Origin: Naasia lichenicola | GTDB lineage: Bacteria > Actinomycetota > Actinomycetes > Actinomycetales > Microbacteriaceae | Direction of reading: 5' to 3' | Assembly: GCF_004801885.1 (NCBI RefSeq) | Contig: NZ_SSSM01000003.1 | Coordinates: 310,001-374,000 of the forward strand | DNA: 64,000 nt | Shown here: one piece after another, positions 43,032 through 51,923 of the stretch | Layout: every line of letters starts with the position of its first letter | Numbering within the stretch: position 1 is the stretch's first letter | Translations under genes and position numbers: made by a program | The notes under the pieces: model-generated | What the model saw: the letters and a program-made list of their open reading frames with translations, nothing else | The model's database searches: none | What the model was told of the DNA's origin: nothing

Positions 43032-44201
43032 TTACTGGCCGCCCTCGGTGAGGGTGACGTCGATCGGCGTGTAGTCGCCGCTCACGTCCACATCCTCATC
43101 CGCGAGTTCCGCGAGTGCCTTCTCGATGTACTCGTTCGAGTACGCGGAGTCGGCTGGCTCATCGGTGATGAGGTTGAGGCCGTCCTGGTTGACCGCGACG
43201 AGCGCGCCCTTGACGGTCTTGTCCCATGCCGCCTGGTCGATGACGCCGAAGTCGTCGCCGGTCCAGATGAGCTTGTTGACCTCGTTCATCTGCCACAGCT
43301 GATGCACGGGGCCGACCGGGAAGGCGGCCTCGGCATTGATTGCGGCGTCGTAGGTGATCGAAGCCGCGTCCTCGGGGTTGTCGCGGGCGTAGAGCCAGCC
43401 CTTGGTGACGGCCTTGAGGAACCGCACTGCGGCGTCGGCGTAGGCCGGGTCGTCGAGGCGGGCGGTGTCGGCCCAGATCGCGTCCTGGAGCATGGCACCG
43501 TCGGTGTCCTCGTACGAGACTACGTCGAAGTCATCGGGAGTGAAGAGCTCACCGGTGGCCGGGTTGACGGTCTCGAGGATCTGCGCGTACTCGTTGTAGG
43601 TCATCGCCTGGGCGGCGTCGACGTCTCCATCGAGCAGTGCGTTCATCGAGAAGTCCTGCGTGGTGATCGACACCGTGGACGCGTCGAGGTCGTCGGCGGC
43701 CATGGCCGCGAAGATCTCCCACTCGTTGCCGAAGCCCCACGAGCCGATCCGCTTGCCCTCGAAGTCGGACACGTCGGCGACGGGATTGTCCTTGAACGAG
43801 ACCTGCAGGGTGCCGGACTTCTGGTAGACCTGCGCGATGTCGGTGAGCTCCGCCCCGGTGGCCTCGAGGGTGCCGAGCACCTTCGGAACCCACGCGACCG
43901 CGAAGTCGACGTCGCCGGCGACGAGTGCATCCTGCGGCACGATGTCGCCGCCGGAGGGAATGATGTCGACGTTGTCGAATCCCTCCTCCTCGAAGTAGCC
44001 CTTGTCGAGCGCCACGTAGTAGCCGGCGAACTGGGCCTGGGGCAGCCACTGCAGCTGCAGGCTGATGTCGGTGATGGGCTCGAAGTCGCCCGAGGAGGCG
44101 TTGGGCGAGGTGCCGCCGCCGCTCGCGCAGGCGCCGAGGGTGATCGCCGTCACGACGGAGATGGACGCGACGGTGATGCCGCGTTTGATGCTGTGTCTCA
44201 T
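43032..44201 (-). CDS. THI5/NMT1-like ABC transporter substrate-binding lipoprotein
   Basis: Extracytoplasmic solute receptor. Lipoprotein signal MRHSIKRGITVASISVV ends in LGAC (about residue 25). The mature domain opens with SLQLQWLPQAQFAGYYVALD, the hallmark of THI5-type proteins that bind hydroxymethylpyrimidine-like ligands, followed by GSWGFGNEWEIFAAM and a periplasmic-binding-protein type II fold. 389 aa. With two permeases and an ATPase upstream it completes an ABC importer; context points to a pyrimidine or its breakdown product as ligand. Confidence 0.9.
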   Translation of the reverse strand: MRHSIKRGITVASISVVTAITLGACASGGGTSPNASSGDFEPITDISLQLQWLPQAQFAGYYVALDKGYFEEEGFDNVDIIPSGGDIVPQDALVAGDVDFAVAWVPKVLGTLEATGAELTDIAQVYQKSGTLQVSFKDNPVADVSDFEGKRIGSWGFGNEWEIFAAMAADDLDASTVSITTQDFSMNALLDGDVDAAQAMTYNEYAQILETVNPATGELFTPDDFDVVSYEDTDGAMLQDAIWADTARLDDPAYADAAVRFLKAVTKGWLYARDNPEDAASITYDAAINAEAAFPVGPVHQLWQMNEVNKLIWTGDDFGVIDQAAWDKTVKGALVAVNQDGLNLITDEPADSAYSNEYIEKALAELADEDVDVSGDYTPIDVTLTEGGQ

Positions 44202-44262
44202 GCGGTTCCTATTCGTGTGATTGGTGGAGTGCTGGTGCGAGATGGTGCGGTGGTGCCGCCGG

Positions 44263-45156
44263 TCAGACCGGCTTTCGCCTCGTCGCGATCCGCTCGAGGA
44301 GCGAGGTGACGAGGAAGAACGCGAGGCCGATGGCGATGCCGCCGGCGACGTAGGCGAAGGCGAGCGCTGCGCGCCCCGACTTGGCGTAGGTGGCGATGGC
44401 GGTGCCGATGCCGTCGGCGGGACCGCCGAAGTACTCGGCCACGAGGGCTGCGATGACGGCGATCGAGCTGGCGATCCGCAGTCCGGTCATCAGATAGGGC
44501 ACGGCGGTCGGCAGGGTGAGCACGCGGAAGGTCTGCCAGCCGTTGGCCCCCGCCGATCGCAGCACGTCGCGATGCACGGGGCGGGTCTGTCGCAGGCCGC
44601 GCAGGACGTTCACGAAGACCGGGACGAACGAGGCGATCGCCGCCACCGCAACCCGGCCGAACTGGCTCGAGGCGCCGAACATGGTGTTGAGGATGGGCGT
44701 GATCGCCACGATCGGCACGACGGCGATGGCCGAGACGAGAGGTGCCAGCATGCCGTCGATGGGACCGAACGCCGAGGCGAGGGCGCCGAGCAGGATCGCG
44801 ACGATCGCGCCCAGCGCGAGGCCGATCAGGGCGTTCCTCGCCGTGATGGCCATGTCCTCGAGGATGATGTCGTTGTGGTCGGCGATCTGCTCGAGGATCG
44901 CGATGGGGCTCGGCAGCGCTCGCGGAGCGATGGCGAGCACGTCGACGACCAGGATCCAGAGCAGCAGGATGACCAGGCCGACGACGACGGGGGCGACGAT
45001 GCGCACCCAGCTGGGTGGGGTCCATCCGCTGCCGTCGTAGGCGGACCGTCCCCCGCGAGCCTGGCGCATCGCGCCGCCGGGCTTCGGCGCCTCCGTGATC
45101 GATGCGCCGTCCTGAGCCTGTCGAAGGGCGTCGTCCTGAGCCTGTCGAAGGGTCAT
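44263..45156 (-). CDS. ABC transporter permease (second of the pair)
   Basis: BPD-type inner-membrane permease, 297 aa. After a 60-residue cytoplasmic N-terminus six helices follow, with the EAA-type loop LRSAGANGWQTFRVLTLPTAVPYLM read here as LRSAGANGWQTFRV then LPTAVPYLMTGLR. The N-terminus encodes LRQAQD twice, from two copies of a dispersed 20-bp DNA repeat (45109-45152), and looks like a recent addition. ATG overlaps the ATPase stop (ATGA). Confidence 0.9.
   Translation of the reverse strand: MTLRQAQDDALRQAQDGASITEAPKPGGAMRQARGGRSAYDGSGWTPPSWVRIVAPVVVGLVILLLWILVVDVLAIAPRALPSPIAILEQIADHNDIILEDMAITARNALIGLALGAIVAILLGALASAFGPIDGMLAPLVSAIAVVPIVAITPILNTMFGASSQFGRVAVAAIASFVPVFVNVLRGLRQTRPVHRDVLRSAGANGWQTFRVLTLPTAVPYLMTGLRIASSIAVIAALVAEYFGGPADGIGTAIATYAKSGRAALAFAYVAGGIAIGLAFFLVTSLLERIATRRKPV
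45109..45152. repeat. Two direct copies of a dispersed 20-bp repeat within a permease start
   Basis: GTCCTGAGCCTGTCGAAGGG occurs at 45109-45128 and 45133-45152. It is translated in the permease N-terminus as LRQAQD. Confidence 0.75.
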
Positions 45157-46025
45157 CGCTCGTTCGCCCGCTCCACCGGTGAGCCGTGCAGCGCCTCGCG
45201 CACCGCGGTCACCCGCTCGAAGTACTCGGGCGACTCGCGCAGCGACTCGCTGCGCACGTCGCCCAGGCCGGTGGGCAGGATCTCCGTGATCCGTCCGGGC
45301 CGCGGGCTCATCACGACGACACGGTCCGAGAGGAAGACCGCCTCGGGGATGGAGTGGGTGACGAAGACGACCGCGGCGCCGGTGTCCTTCGCGATGCGGG
45401 TCAGCTCGCCCTGCAGGTACTCGCGGGTCATCTCGTCGAGCGCGCCGAACGGCTCGTCCATCAGCAGCAGCCGCGGCTGCTCGGCCAGCGCTCGAGCGAT
45501 GGCGACGCGCTGCTGCATGCCGCCGGAGAGCTGGTCGGGATAGCGGTCGACGAAGTCGGAGAGCCCCACCAGGGAGGCCAGCTCGGCGACCCGTGCGCGG
45601 CGGGTCTCCTTGGCGACGCCGTGCAGCTCGAGGGGGAGCTCGATATTGCCGGCTACGGTGCGCCACGGCAGAAGGCCCGCCTGCTGGAAGGCGATGCCGT
45701 AGTCCTGATCGATGCGTGCCTGCTTGGCGGACTTGCCGAAGATCTGCAGTTCGCCGGACGAGGTGCTGTCGAGGTCGGCGATCAGTCGGAGCAGCGTCGA
45801 CTTCCCGCAGCCCGAGGGGCCGATCAGGGAGACGAACTCCCCCGCCGCCACCGTGAGCTCGACGCCGGTCAGCGCGACCACGTCTCCGGTCTTGGTCGGG
45901 AAGATCTTTCCGACCCCTGCTGCTCGGACCGCCAGGGAGGTCGAGTCGGCGCCTGTCGAGTCGGTGCCCGCCGAGTCGAGACCCGTCGATGCGGCTGGCG
46001 TGCTTCCGGTGGTTGGCGCGCTCAT
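45153..46025 (-). CDS. ABC transporter ATP-binding protein
   Basis: Nitrate/taurine/THI5-type importer ATPase, 290 aa. Walker A GPSGCGKSTLLRL, Q-loop FQQAGLLPWRTV, signature LSGGMQQRVAIARAL, Walker B LLLMDEPFGALDEMTREYL and H-loop VFVTHSIPEAVFLSDR. The first 35 residues are a Ser/Thr/Gly-rich extension. Its start overlaps the upstream permease stop (ATGA) and its stop overlaps the downstream permease start. Confidence 0.94.
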   Translation of the reverse strand: MSAPTTGSTPAASTGLDSAGTDSTGADSTSLAVRAAGVGKIFPTKTGDVVALTGVELTVAAGEFVSLIGPSGCGKSTLLRLIADLDSTSSGELQIFGKSAKQARIDQDYGIAFQQAGLLPWRTVAGNIELPLELHGVAKETRRARVAELASLVGLSDFVDRYPDQLSGGMQQRVAIARALAEQPRLLLMDEPFGALDEMTREYLQGELTRIAKDTGAAVVFVTHSIPEAVFLSDRVVVMSPRPGRITEILPTGLGDVRSESLRESPEYFERVTAVREALHGSPVERANER

Positions 46026-46915
46026 GCGGTGGCCTCTCCCCTGCGGTAGTTCTTCAATCCGATGCCGACGAGGGCGATGGTGCCGGCCGCGACGAGGCCG
46101 AGCGCGATGGACCCGAAGGTGGGTCCCCATGGTGCGGCCGGGTCGCTCGATCCCTGGCCGGCCAGCTGGATGAGCATGCGTCCGATCCCGCCGCGCATGC
46201 CGATCGACACCTCGGCGACGACCGCTCCGACCACGGCGCTGGCGGCTCCGAGCCGCAGAGCAGGGAGCAGGTGCGGCACCGCGGCGGGCAGCCGCAGGCG
46301 GAGCAGGGTCTGCCAGTAGCCGACCGCATAGGTGCGCATGAGGTCGAGATGGATGCGGTCGGGAGCGTCGAGGCCGCGGAGCACTCCGACGGCGACCGGG
46401 AAGAACGACAGGTAGGACGCGATGATGGCGACCGAGAGCCATTGCGGCCAGGGGGTGCCCATCCGGTCGATCTGCGAGCCGATGCTCGCGACCAGTGGCG
46501 CGAAGGCGATGAGCGGCACCGTCTGGCTGACCACGATCCATGGCAGCAGGCCCCACTCTGCGAGGCGGAAGCGCTGCATGAGCAGGCCCAGCACGAAGCC
46601 CACGACCACGCCGATCACCAGGCCGACGGCGGCGATTCCCAGCGTGGTGAGTGCCGCCGTGATGACCGGGACGAAGAGCGGCGGAGTGCTTCCCCCGCTG
46701 GTCGACTGGAACAGCCGCGCGACCATGTCCCAGATGTGCGGCATCGCCCGGTCGTTGGTGCGCGGCAGCAGGAGGAAGCCAGAGCCGTTCTCGCCCTCGA
46801 CGGCGCCCACCGTGAGTCCTTCGGCCGGCCCTGCGAACTTGTAGAGCTCCCAGACGGCGAGGACCGCGAGCACACCGACCACGCCCCAGAGGGCGGCCGC
46901 TCGCGACTTGGTCAC
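46022..46915 (-). CDS. ABC transporter permease (first of the pair)
   Basis: BPD-type permease, 297 aa. One N-terminal helix, a 60-residue extracytoplasmic segment (WDMVARLFQS), then five further helices with the cytoplasmic loop DLMRTYAVGYWQTLLRLRLP. GTG start overlaps the stop of the LLM gene (GTGA), tying transport to the catabolic enzymes at the translational level. Confidence 0.9.
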   Translation of the reverse strand: MTKSRAAALWGVVGVLAVLAVWELYKFAGPAEGLTVGAVEGENGSGFLLLPRTNDRAMPHIWDMVARLFQSTSGGSTPPLFVPVITAALTTLGIAAVGLVIGVVVGFVLGLLMQRFRLAEWGLLPWIVVSQTVPLIAFAPLVASIGSQIDRMGTPWPQWLSVAIIASYLSFFPVAVGVLRGLDAPDRIHLDLMRTYAVGYWQTLLRLRLPAAVPHLLPALRLGAASAVVGAVVAEVSIGMRGGIGRMLIQLAGQGSSDPAAPWGPTFGSIALGLVAAGTIALVGIGLKNYRRGEATA

Positions 46916-47940
46916 GCCTTGGCCACGATGACGTCGCGCATCGCGGGGATGACCGTCTCGCCGTACACGCGGAGGGTCTCCTCCTTGTTGTCGTGCTGGA
47001 GGTAGCCCGCGAACTGGTCGACCCCGAGGGCCTTGAGCTTCTCGAGCTTCTCGATGTGCTGCTCGGCGGTGCCGAGGATGCAGAAGCGGTCGACGATCTC
47101 GTCGGGCACGAAGGTGGTGTGCGAGTTGCCCGCCCGGCCGTGCTCGTTGTAGTCGTACGCCTCGCGTCCGGCGATGTAGTCGGTGAGGGCGGCCGGCACG
47201 GAGCCGTCCGTGCCGTATTTCGAGACGATGTCGGCGACGTGGTTGCCCACCATCCCGCCGAACCAGCGGGACTGATCGCGGGCGTGCGCGAGTCCGGCCT
47301 CGGTGCCGTCGGTGATGTACATCGGCGCGGCCACGCAGAACTTGATCGAGTCGGGGTCGCGCCCCACGTTCACGGCGGCGTTGCGCACGGTGGTGATCAT
47401 CCACTCCGCGATGTCGAGGTCGGCGAGCTGCAGGATGAAGCCGTCGCCGACCTCGCCGGTCAGCTTGAGCGCGAGCGGGCCGTAGGCGGCGACCCAGACA
47501 TCGAGCTCGCTGCCGACCGACCACGGGAACTGCAGCGTGGCGCCGTTGTATTCGACGGATCGCGAGTTCGCGAGCTCGCGGATCACGTGGATGGATTCAC
47601 GCAGCGCCTTGAGGGTCGTCGGAGCACCGTTGGTCACCCGGACGGCGGAGTCGCCGCGGCCGATGCCGCATATGGTCCTGTTGCCGTACATCTCGTTGAG
47701 GGTCGCGAAGACCGAGGCGGTCACCGTCCAGTCGCGCGTCGCCGGGTTGGTGACGAAGGGGCCGACCTTGACCTTGCGGGTCTCCGCGAGGATCGCACTG
47801 TAGATGACGTACGGCTCCTGCCAGAGCAGGTGCGAGTCGAAGGTCCACACATGGCTGAAGCCATGCGTCTCGGCCAGCTTGGCGAGCGCGACGGTCCGCG
47901 AGGCGGGCGGGTTGGTCTGGAGTACTGCTCCGAAGTCCAC
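46912..47940 (-). CDS. LLM-class F420-dependent oxidoreductase of the pyrimidine cluster (TIGR03842-like)
   Basis: 342-aa luciferase-like barrel. The start VDFGAVLQTNPPASRTVALA, WTFDSHLLWQEPYVIYSAIL, GPFVTNPATRDWTVTASVFA, NRTICGIGRGDSAVRVTNG and VAAYGPLALKLTGEVGDG match the family modelled as TIGR03842, whose substrate is unknown. Start is the GTG with AAGGAAG upstream, not the ATG 16 codons earlier. It lies between dihydropyrimidinase and the transporter, with overlap to the permease gene; the cluster has no dihydropyrimidine dehydrogenase. A role in reducing the pyrimidine ring is inference. Confidence 0.9.
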   Translation of the reverse strand: MDFGAVLQTNPPASRTVALAKLAETHGFSHVWTFDSHLLWQEPYVIYSAILAETRKVKVGPFVTNPATRDWTVTASVFATLNEMYGNRTICGIGRGDSAVRVTNGAPTTLKALRESIHVIRELANSRSVEYNGATLQFPWSVGSELDVWVAAYGPLALKLTGEVGDGFILQLADLDIAEWMITTVRNAAVNVGRDPDSIKFCVAAPMYITDGTEAGLAHARDQSRWFGGMVGNHVADIVSKYGTDGSVPAALTDYIAGREAYDYNEHGRAGNSHTTFVPDEIVDRFCILGTAEQHIEKLEKLKALGVDQFAGYLQHDNKEETLRVYGETVIPAMRDVIVAKA

Positions 47941-48021
47941 GGCTGCTTCCTTGAAGAATGTGCACGAAACCGGCGGATGTGCTCGCAATTACGGGCACAT
48001 TGGGCCGGAACGTATGAATGG

Positions 48022-49455
48022 TCAGATCAGGTACTGGCTGAGGCCGCGCTTGATGTAGTTCCCGTGGCCCTTGGCTCCGACGTACTGGTTGTCGTCGACG
48101 ATCACGCGGCCGCGGCTGAGCACGGTGTCGACGTGTCCGTCGATCTCGTAGCCCTCCCACGCGGAGTAGTCCATGTTCATGTGGTGGGTCTTGCCCACCC
48201 CGATGGAGGTGTGACCGTTGGGGTCGTAGACGACGATGTCGCCGTCGGCGCCGGGCTGGATGACGCCCTTCTTGCCGTACATGCCGAACATACGGGCGGG
48301 GGTGGTCGAGGTGACCTCGACCCAGCGCTCGGGAGTGAGGTGACCGTCGGCGACACCCTGGAACAGCAGGTCCATCCGGTGCTCGACCGAGCCGATGCCG
48401 TTGGGGATCTTCGAGAAGTCGCCGATCCCCATGTCCTTCTGACCCTTCATGCAGAACGGGCAGTGGTCGGTGGAGACCATCTGGATGTCGTTGGTGCGCA
48501 GCGCCTGCCACATGTGGTGCTGGTGGCCCTCGTGCTTGGAGCGCAGCGGGGTGGAGCAGACCCACTTGGCGCCCTCGAAGCTGCCCCACTCCTCGCTGCT
48601 CGCGCCGAGCTGGTCCTCAAGCGAGAGGTAGAGGTACTGCGGGCAGGTCTCGCCGAACACGTTCTGGCCGTTGTCCCGCGCGGCGGCGATCTGCTCGACC
48701 GCCTGCTTGGCCGAGACGTGCACGACGTAGAGCGGGGCGCCCGTCAGGTTGGCGAGCATGATCGCACGATGGGTGGCCTCCTCCTCCGCCTGCCACGGTC
48801 GAGAGACGCCGTGCCAGAACGGATCGGTCTTGCCCTCGGCGAGGTACTGCTGCACGAGCACGTCGATGACGCTGCCGTTCTCGGCGTGCATCATGATCAT
48901 CGATCCGTTGCTCGCTGCCTTCTGCATCGCCCGGACGATCTGCCCGTCGTCGGAGAGGAAGACGCCCTTGTAGGCCATGAAGAGCTTGAAGCTCGTCACC
49001 CCCTCCTTGATCAGCTCGTCCATCGCGACGAGCGAGCTGTCCTGCACGTCGGAGAGGATCTGGTGGAAGCCGTAGTCGATGGCGCAGTTGCCGAGCGCCT
49101 TCTCCTGCCAGAGCGCGTACTGGTCGAGCACGTTCTCGCCGGCGTACTGGACGACGAAGTCGACGATGCTCGTGGTGCCGCCCCAGGCGGCCGCGCGGGT
49201 GCCGGTCTCGAAGGTGTCGGACGCCTCTGTGCCGCCGAACGGCATCTGCATGTGGGTGTGCGCGTCGATCCCGCCGGGGATGACGTATTTGCCCGCCGCG
49301 TCGATGACGGTGTCGACGTTGCTCTCGATGTCGAAGCCGAGCAGGGTCGAGCCGGGCGCGAGCACGGCGGCGATGGTCTCTCCATCGATCAGCACATCGG
49401 CGGTGGCCGTGCCGGTCGCGTTGACGACCGTTCCGTTCTTGATCAGGGTCTTCAT
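48022..49455 (-). CDS. hydA: Dihydropyrimidinase
   Basis: Zinc amidohydrolase opening the ring of dihydrouracil/dihydrothymine (or hydantoins). 477 aa; metal ligands DAHTHMQMPFGG (about 59-70), carboxylated Lys in TSFKLFMAYKG (about 150), His in MMHAENG and VVHVSAK, Asp in STDHCPF. NGIGSVEHR and the C-terminal GHGNYIKRGLSQYL are typical of true dihydropyrimidinases. AGGAGAG precedes the ATG. Second gene of the amidase-first operon. Confidence 0.94.
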   Translation of the reverse strand: MKTLIKNGTVVNATGTATADVLIDGETIAAVLAPGSTLLGFDIESNVDTVIDAAGKYVIPGGIDAHTHMQMPFGGTEASDTFETGTRAAAWGGTTSIVDFVVQYAGENVLDQYALWQEKALGNCAIDYGFHQILSDVQDSSLVAMDELIKEGVTSFKLFMAYKGVFLSDDGQIVRAMQKAASNGSMIMMHAENGSVIDVLVQQYLAEGKTDPFWHGVSRPWQAEEEATHRAIMLANLTGAPLYVVHVSAKQAVEQIAAARDNGQNVFGETCPQYLYLSLEDQLGASSEEWGSFEGAKWVCSTPLRSKHEGHQHHMWQALRTNDIQMVSTDHCPFCMKGQKDMGIGDFSKIPNGIGSVEHRMDLLFQGVADGHLTPERWVEVTSTTPARMFGMYGKKGVIQPGADGDIVVYDPNGHTSIGVGKTHHMNMDYSAWEGYEIDGHVDTVLSRGRVIVDDNQYVGAKGHGNYIKRGLSQYLI

Positions 49456-49503
49456 GGTGCTCTCCTGCGGCTCTTTCGGTACGGGTGAGGCTGCCGGCTG
49501 GGG

Positions 49504-50352
49504 TTACGGCTGCGCGATGGCCGTGTAGGAGTCGGGGCGGCGGTCCCGATAGAACTGCCAGTCGTCGCGCATCTCGCGGACCATATCGAGATCGAGGTCG
49601 CGGATGAGGATCTCCTCGGTGTCGCCCGATCCGCGCTCCCCCACGAAGTTCCCGCGGGGGTCGATGACCTGGCTGGTGCCGTAGAAGTTCACGGCGAGCT
49701 CGCCGTACTCGTTGTCCTCGAGGCCGACCCGGTTGGGCTGGAGCACGAAGTAGCCGTTCGCGACGGCCGCGGCAGGTCCCTCGACCTCCCAGAGGCGGTT
49801 GGAGAGACCAGGCTTCGTGGCGTTCGGGTTGAAGACCATGTGCGCGCCGTTCAGGCCGAGCTCGCGCCACCCTTCGGGGAAGTGGCGGTCGTAGCAGATG
49901 TACAGGCCGATCTTGCCGACGGCCGTGTCGAACACGGGGTATCCGCCGTTGCCCGGACGGAAGTAGAACTTCTCCCAGAACCTGTCGACGTTGGGGATGT
50001 GCTGCTTGCGGTACTTGCCGAGGATCGAGCCGTCGGCATCCACGAGGACCGCGGTGTTGTAGTAGACGCCGGTGATGTCCTCCTCGTAGATGGGCAGGAT
50101 CATCACGATGCCGAGCTCCTTCGCGAGCGCCGCGAAGCGCTGCACGATCGGGCCGTCGGCCGGTTCGGCGTAGCGGTAGTACTTCTTGTCCTCCGTGATG
50201 CCGAAGTAGGGGCCGTAGAACAGCTCCTGGAAGCAGATGACCTGGGCGCCGTCGGCGGCCGCGTCGCGCGCGAACTGCTCGTGCTTCGCGATCATCGACT
50301 CCTTGTCACCGGTCCACGTGGTCTGGGTGATGGCGGCGCGGACGGTGGTCAT
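49504..50352 (-). CDS. Beta-ureidopropionase-like nitrilase-superfamily amidase
   Basis: Carbon-nitrogen hydrolase, 282 aa, likely hydrolysing N-carbamoyl-beta-alanine to beta-alanine. Catalytic triad: Glu in ICFQELFYGPYFG (about 45), Lys in KYRKQHIPNVDRFWEK (about 113) and Cys in GLYICYDRHFPEG (about 147). It resembles N-carbamoylputrescine amidases too, but adjacency to hydA favours the pyrimidine role. GGAGAGGAAC precedes the ATG. First gene of the operon, divergent from the MocR regulator. Confidence 0.9.
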   Translation of the reverse strand: MTTVRAAITQTTWTGDKESMIAKHEQFARDAAADGAQVICFQELFYGPYFGITEDKKYYRYAEPADGPIVQRFAALAKELGIVMILPIYEEDITGVYYNTAVLVDADGSILGKYRKQHIPNVDRFWEKFYFRPGNGGYPVFDTAVGKIGLYICYDRHFPEGWRELGLNGAHMVFNPNATKPGLSNRLWEVEGPAAAVANGYFVLQPNRVGLEDNEYGELAVNFYGTSQVIDPRGNFVGERGSGDTEEILIRDLDLDMVREMRDDWQFYRDRRPDSYTAIAQP

Positions 50353-50505
50353 CGGGTTCCTCTCCGGTAGCAGAGCCGGGCGGGGCGGACGGTCGCTTCG
50401 TCGCAACGCAGGGCGAACGGCCTCTCGGTCAATCGGCTCGTTTGTTATTGTGAAGGGTGGACATTTCCCATTCGTTTCCCCGAGTGACAGGGGAGTAAAA
50501 CCTCG
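50353..50505. promoter_or_regulatory. Divergent control region of the pyrimidine operon and its MocR regulator
   Basis: TATTGT (50446-50451) is a plus-strand -10 candidate for the regulator. Downstream TTTCCC is repeated at 50464-50469 and 50475-50480, an 11-bp period expected for one helical turn and plausible as a MocR operator. A small CCCC/GGGG hairpin follows at 50477-50494. Confidence 0.35.
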
Positions 50506-51879
50506 TTGTCCTCCCTCGCCGACCATATCGAGGAGCCCACCTCGAGGGCTATCGCCGCCGCCGTGGCGCGCCTGGTCACGAGCGGCGAACTGGCGCCCGG
50601 CGATCGGCTTCCGACGGTGCGCGACCTCGCCACGGAGCTCGGAGTGAGCCCGGCGACGGTGAGCAATGCCTGGCAGGCGCTCAGCCGAGCGGGCCTCGTC
50701 GTCTCGCGCGGACGCAGCGGAACCACCGTCCGCGGTGCGCCCCGCGACTGGCTTCCCCAGCGGTATCAGGACATCGACGGATCCGGCGAGACGCGGCTCG
50801 ACCTGTCCCGGGGCACACCCGATCCCGAGCTGCTGCCCTCACTCCAGGCCGCCCTCACCCGAGTGCCGGATCGCGCGCAGACCTCGAGCTATCAGGCGAA
50901 ACCCGACATCCCCGAACTGCACGACCTGCTGCGGGACCGCTGGCCGAGCCGGGTCGAATCGCTCACGGTGACGAACGGCGCGCTCGATGCGCTGGATCGG
51001 GTCTTCGGCACTCTGCTGACCTTCGGCGACCGGGTGCTCGTCGAATCCCCCGGATTCCCGCCGATCCTCGACCTGCTCGAGCACTACGGTGCGTCCGCGA
51101 TAGGCGTCTCGCTCGACGCGGACGGACTGCTGCCGGATTCGCTCGCCTCGGGGCTCTCCCGACACCCGAAGGCGCTGGTGATGCAGCCCCGCGCACAGAA
51201 TCCGACCGGTGCCTCGATGACCACGGCGCGGGCCGAGGCTCTGGCCAGGGTGCTGAATCGGACCAGCGCCGGAGAGCGGGTGATCGTCATCGAAGACGAC
51301 CACTCGGGCGAGATCAGCACCCGCCCGGTCGTCACGCTCGCCTCCTGGCTGCCGGACCGGGTGCTGCACATCCGCAGCTTCGCCAAGTCGCACGGCCCCG
51401 ATCTGCGGATCGGCGCGCTCGGTGGCCCCCGTTCCCTGGTGGATCGCGTGGTGTCGCGACGGCTGCTCGGAGCAGGCTGGACGTCGCGGATGACCCAGCG
51501 GATCCTGCTCGAGCTGCTCACCGATCCGGTGCCCGTCGAGCAGGTGGCGGCCGCCCGGTCGGCGTACGCCGAACGGCAGCGCACCATGAGCTCCGCGCTC
51601 GCCCGTCACGGCATCGACCTGCCGCTCGCGGACGGACTCAACTTCTGGCTGCCGGTGCACGACGAGCGGGCCGCCCTCGTCAGCCTCGCCGCGGAGGGCA
51701 TCCGGGTGGCGCCGGGCGGTCCGTTCCTGCCCGCGGACTCCCGGACGACTGAAGCCCGGGTCGCCGAGGCCCGGGGCGGCGATCCACGCGGAGCCCATGT
51801 GCGCGTCACCGTGGGCATCGTGCGGGAGGACCATGCGTCGATCGCCGCCGCCTTGGCCGCCGCCAGCACCGCCGGCTGA
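50506..51879 (+). CDS. MocR-type transcriptional regulator (GntR HTH fused to aminotransferase fold)
   Basis: 457 aa. The N-terminal winged helix (LVTSGELAPGDRLPTVRDLA, LGVSPATVSNAWQALSRAGL, about 20-75) is of GntR type. The rest is a class I aminotransferase-like domain, with VEDDHSGEI-type (IEDDHSGEIS) and the PLP Lys in SFAKSHGPDLRIG. Such regulators sense an amino acid or PLP-amine adduct. The TTG start is supported only weakly (GGGGAG 11 bases upstream). Divergent location implies control of the adjacent catabolic operon, with beta-alanine a plausible ligand (inference). Confidence 0.85.
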   Translation: MSSLADHIEEPTSRAIAAAVARLVTSGELAPGDRLPTVRDLATELGVSPATVSNAWQALSRAGLVVSRGRSGTTVRGAPRDWLPQRYQDIDGSGETRLDLSRGTPDPELLPSLQAALTRVPDRAQTSSYQAKPDIPELHDLLRDRWPSRVESLTVTNGALDALDRVFGTLLTFGDRVLVESPGFPPILDLLEHYGASAIGVSLDADGLLPDSLASGLSRHPKALVMQPRAQNPTGASMTTARAEALARVLNRTSAGERVIVIEDDHSGEISTRPVVTLASWLPDRVLHIRSFAKSHGPDLRIGALGGPRSLVDRVVSRRLLGAGWTSRMTQRILLELLTDPVPVEQVAAARSAYAERQRTMSSALARHGIDLPLADGLNFWLPVHDERAALVSLAAEGIRVAPGGPFLPADSRTTEARVAEARGGDPRGAHVRVTVGIVREDHASIAAALAAASTAG

Positions 51880-51923
51880 CCTATGCGCCTGGCCGGAGCT
51901 CCGTGCCTGGCTGCGTCCCGGGA

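Noticed and set aside
46993-49488. 831-codon open frame on the plus strand over hydA and the LLM gene
   Set aside because: It is antisense to two genes with clear family motifs; long antisense frames are common in high-GC DNA with strong third-position GC bias.
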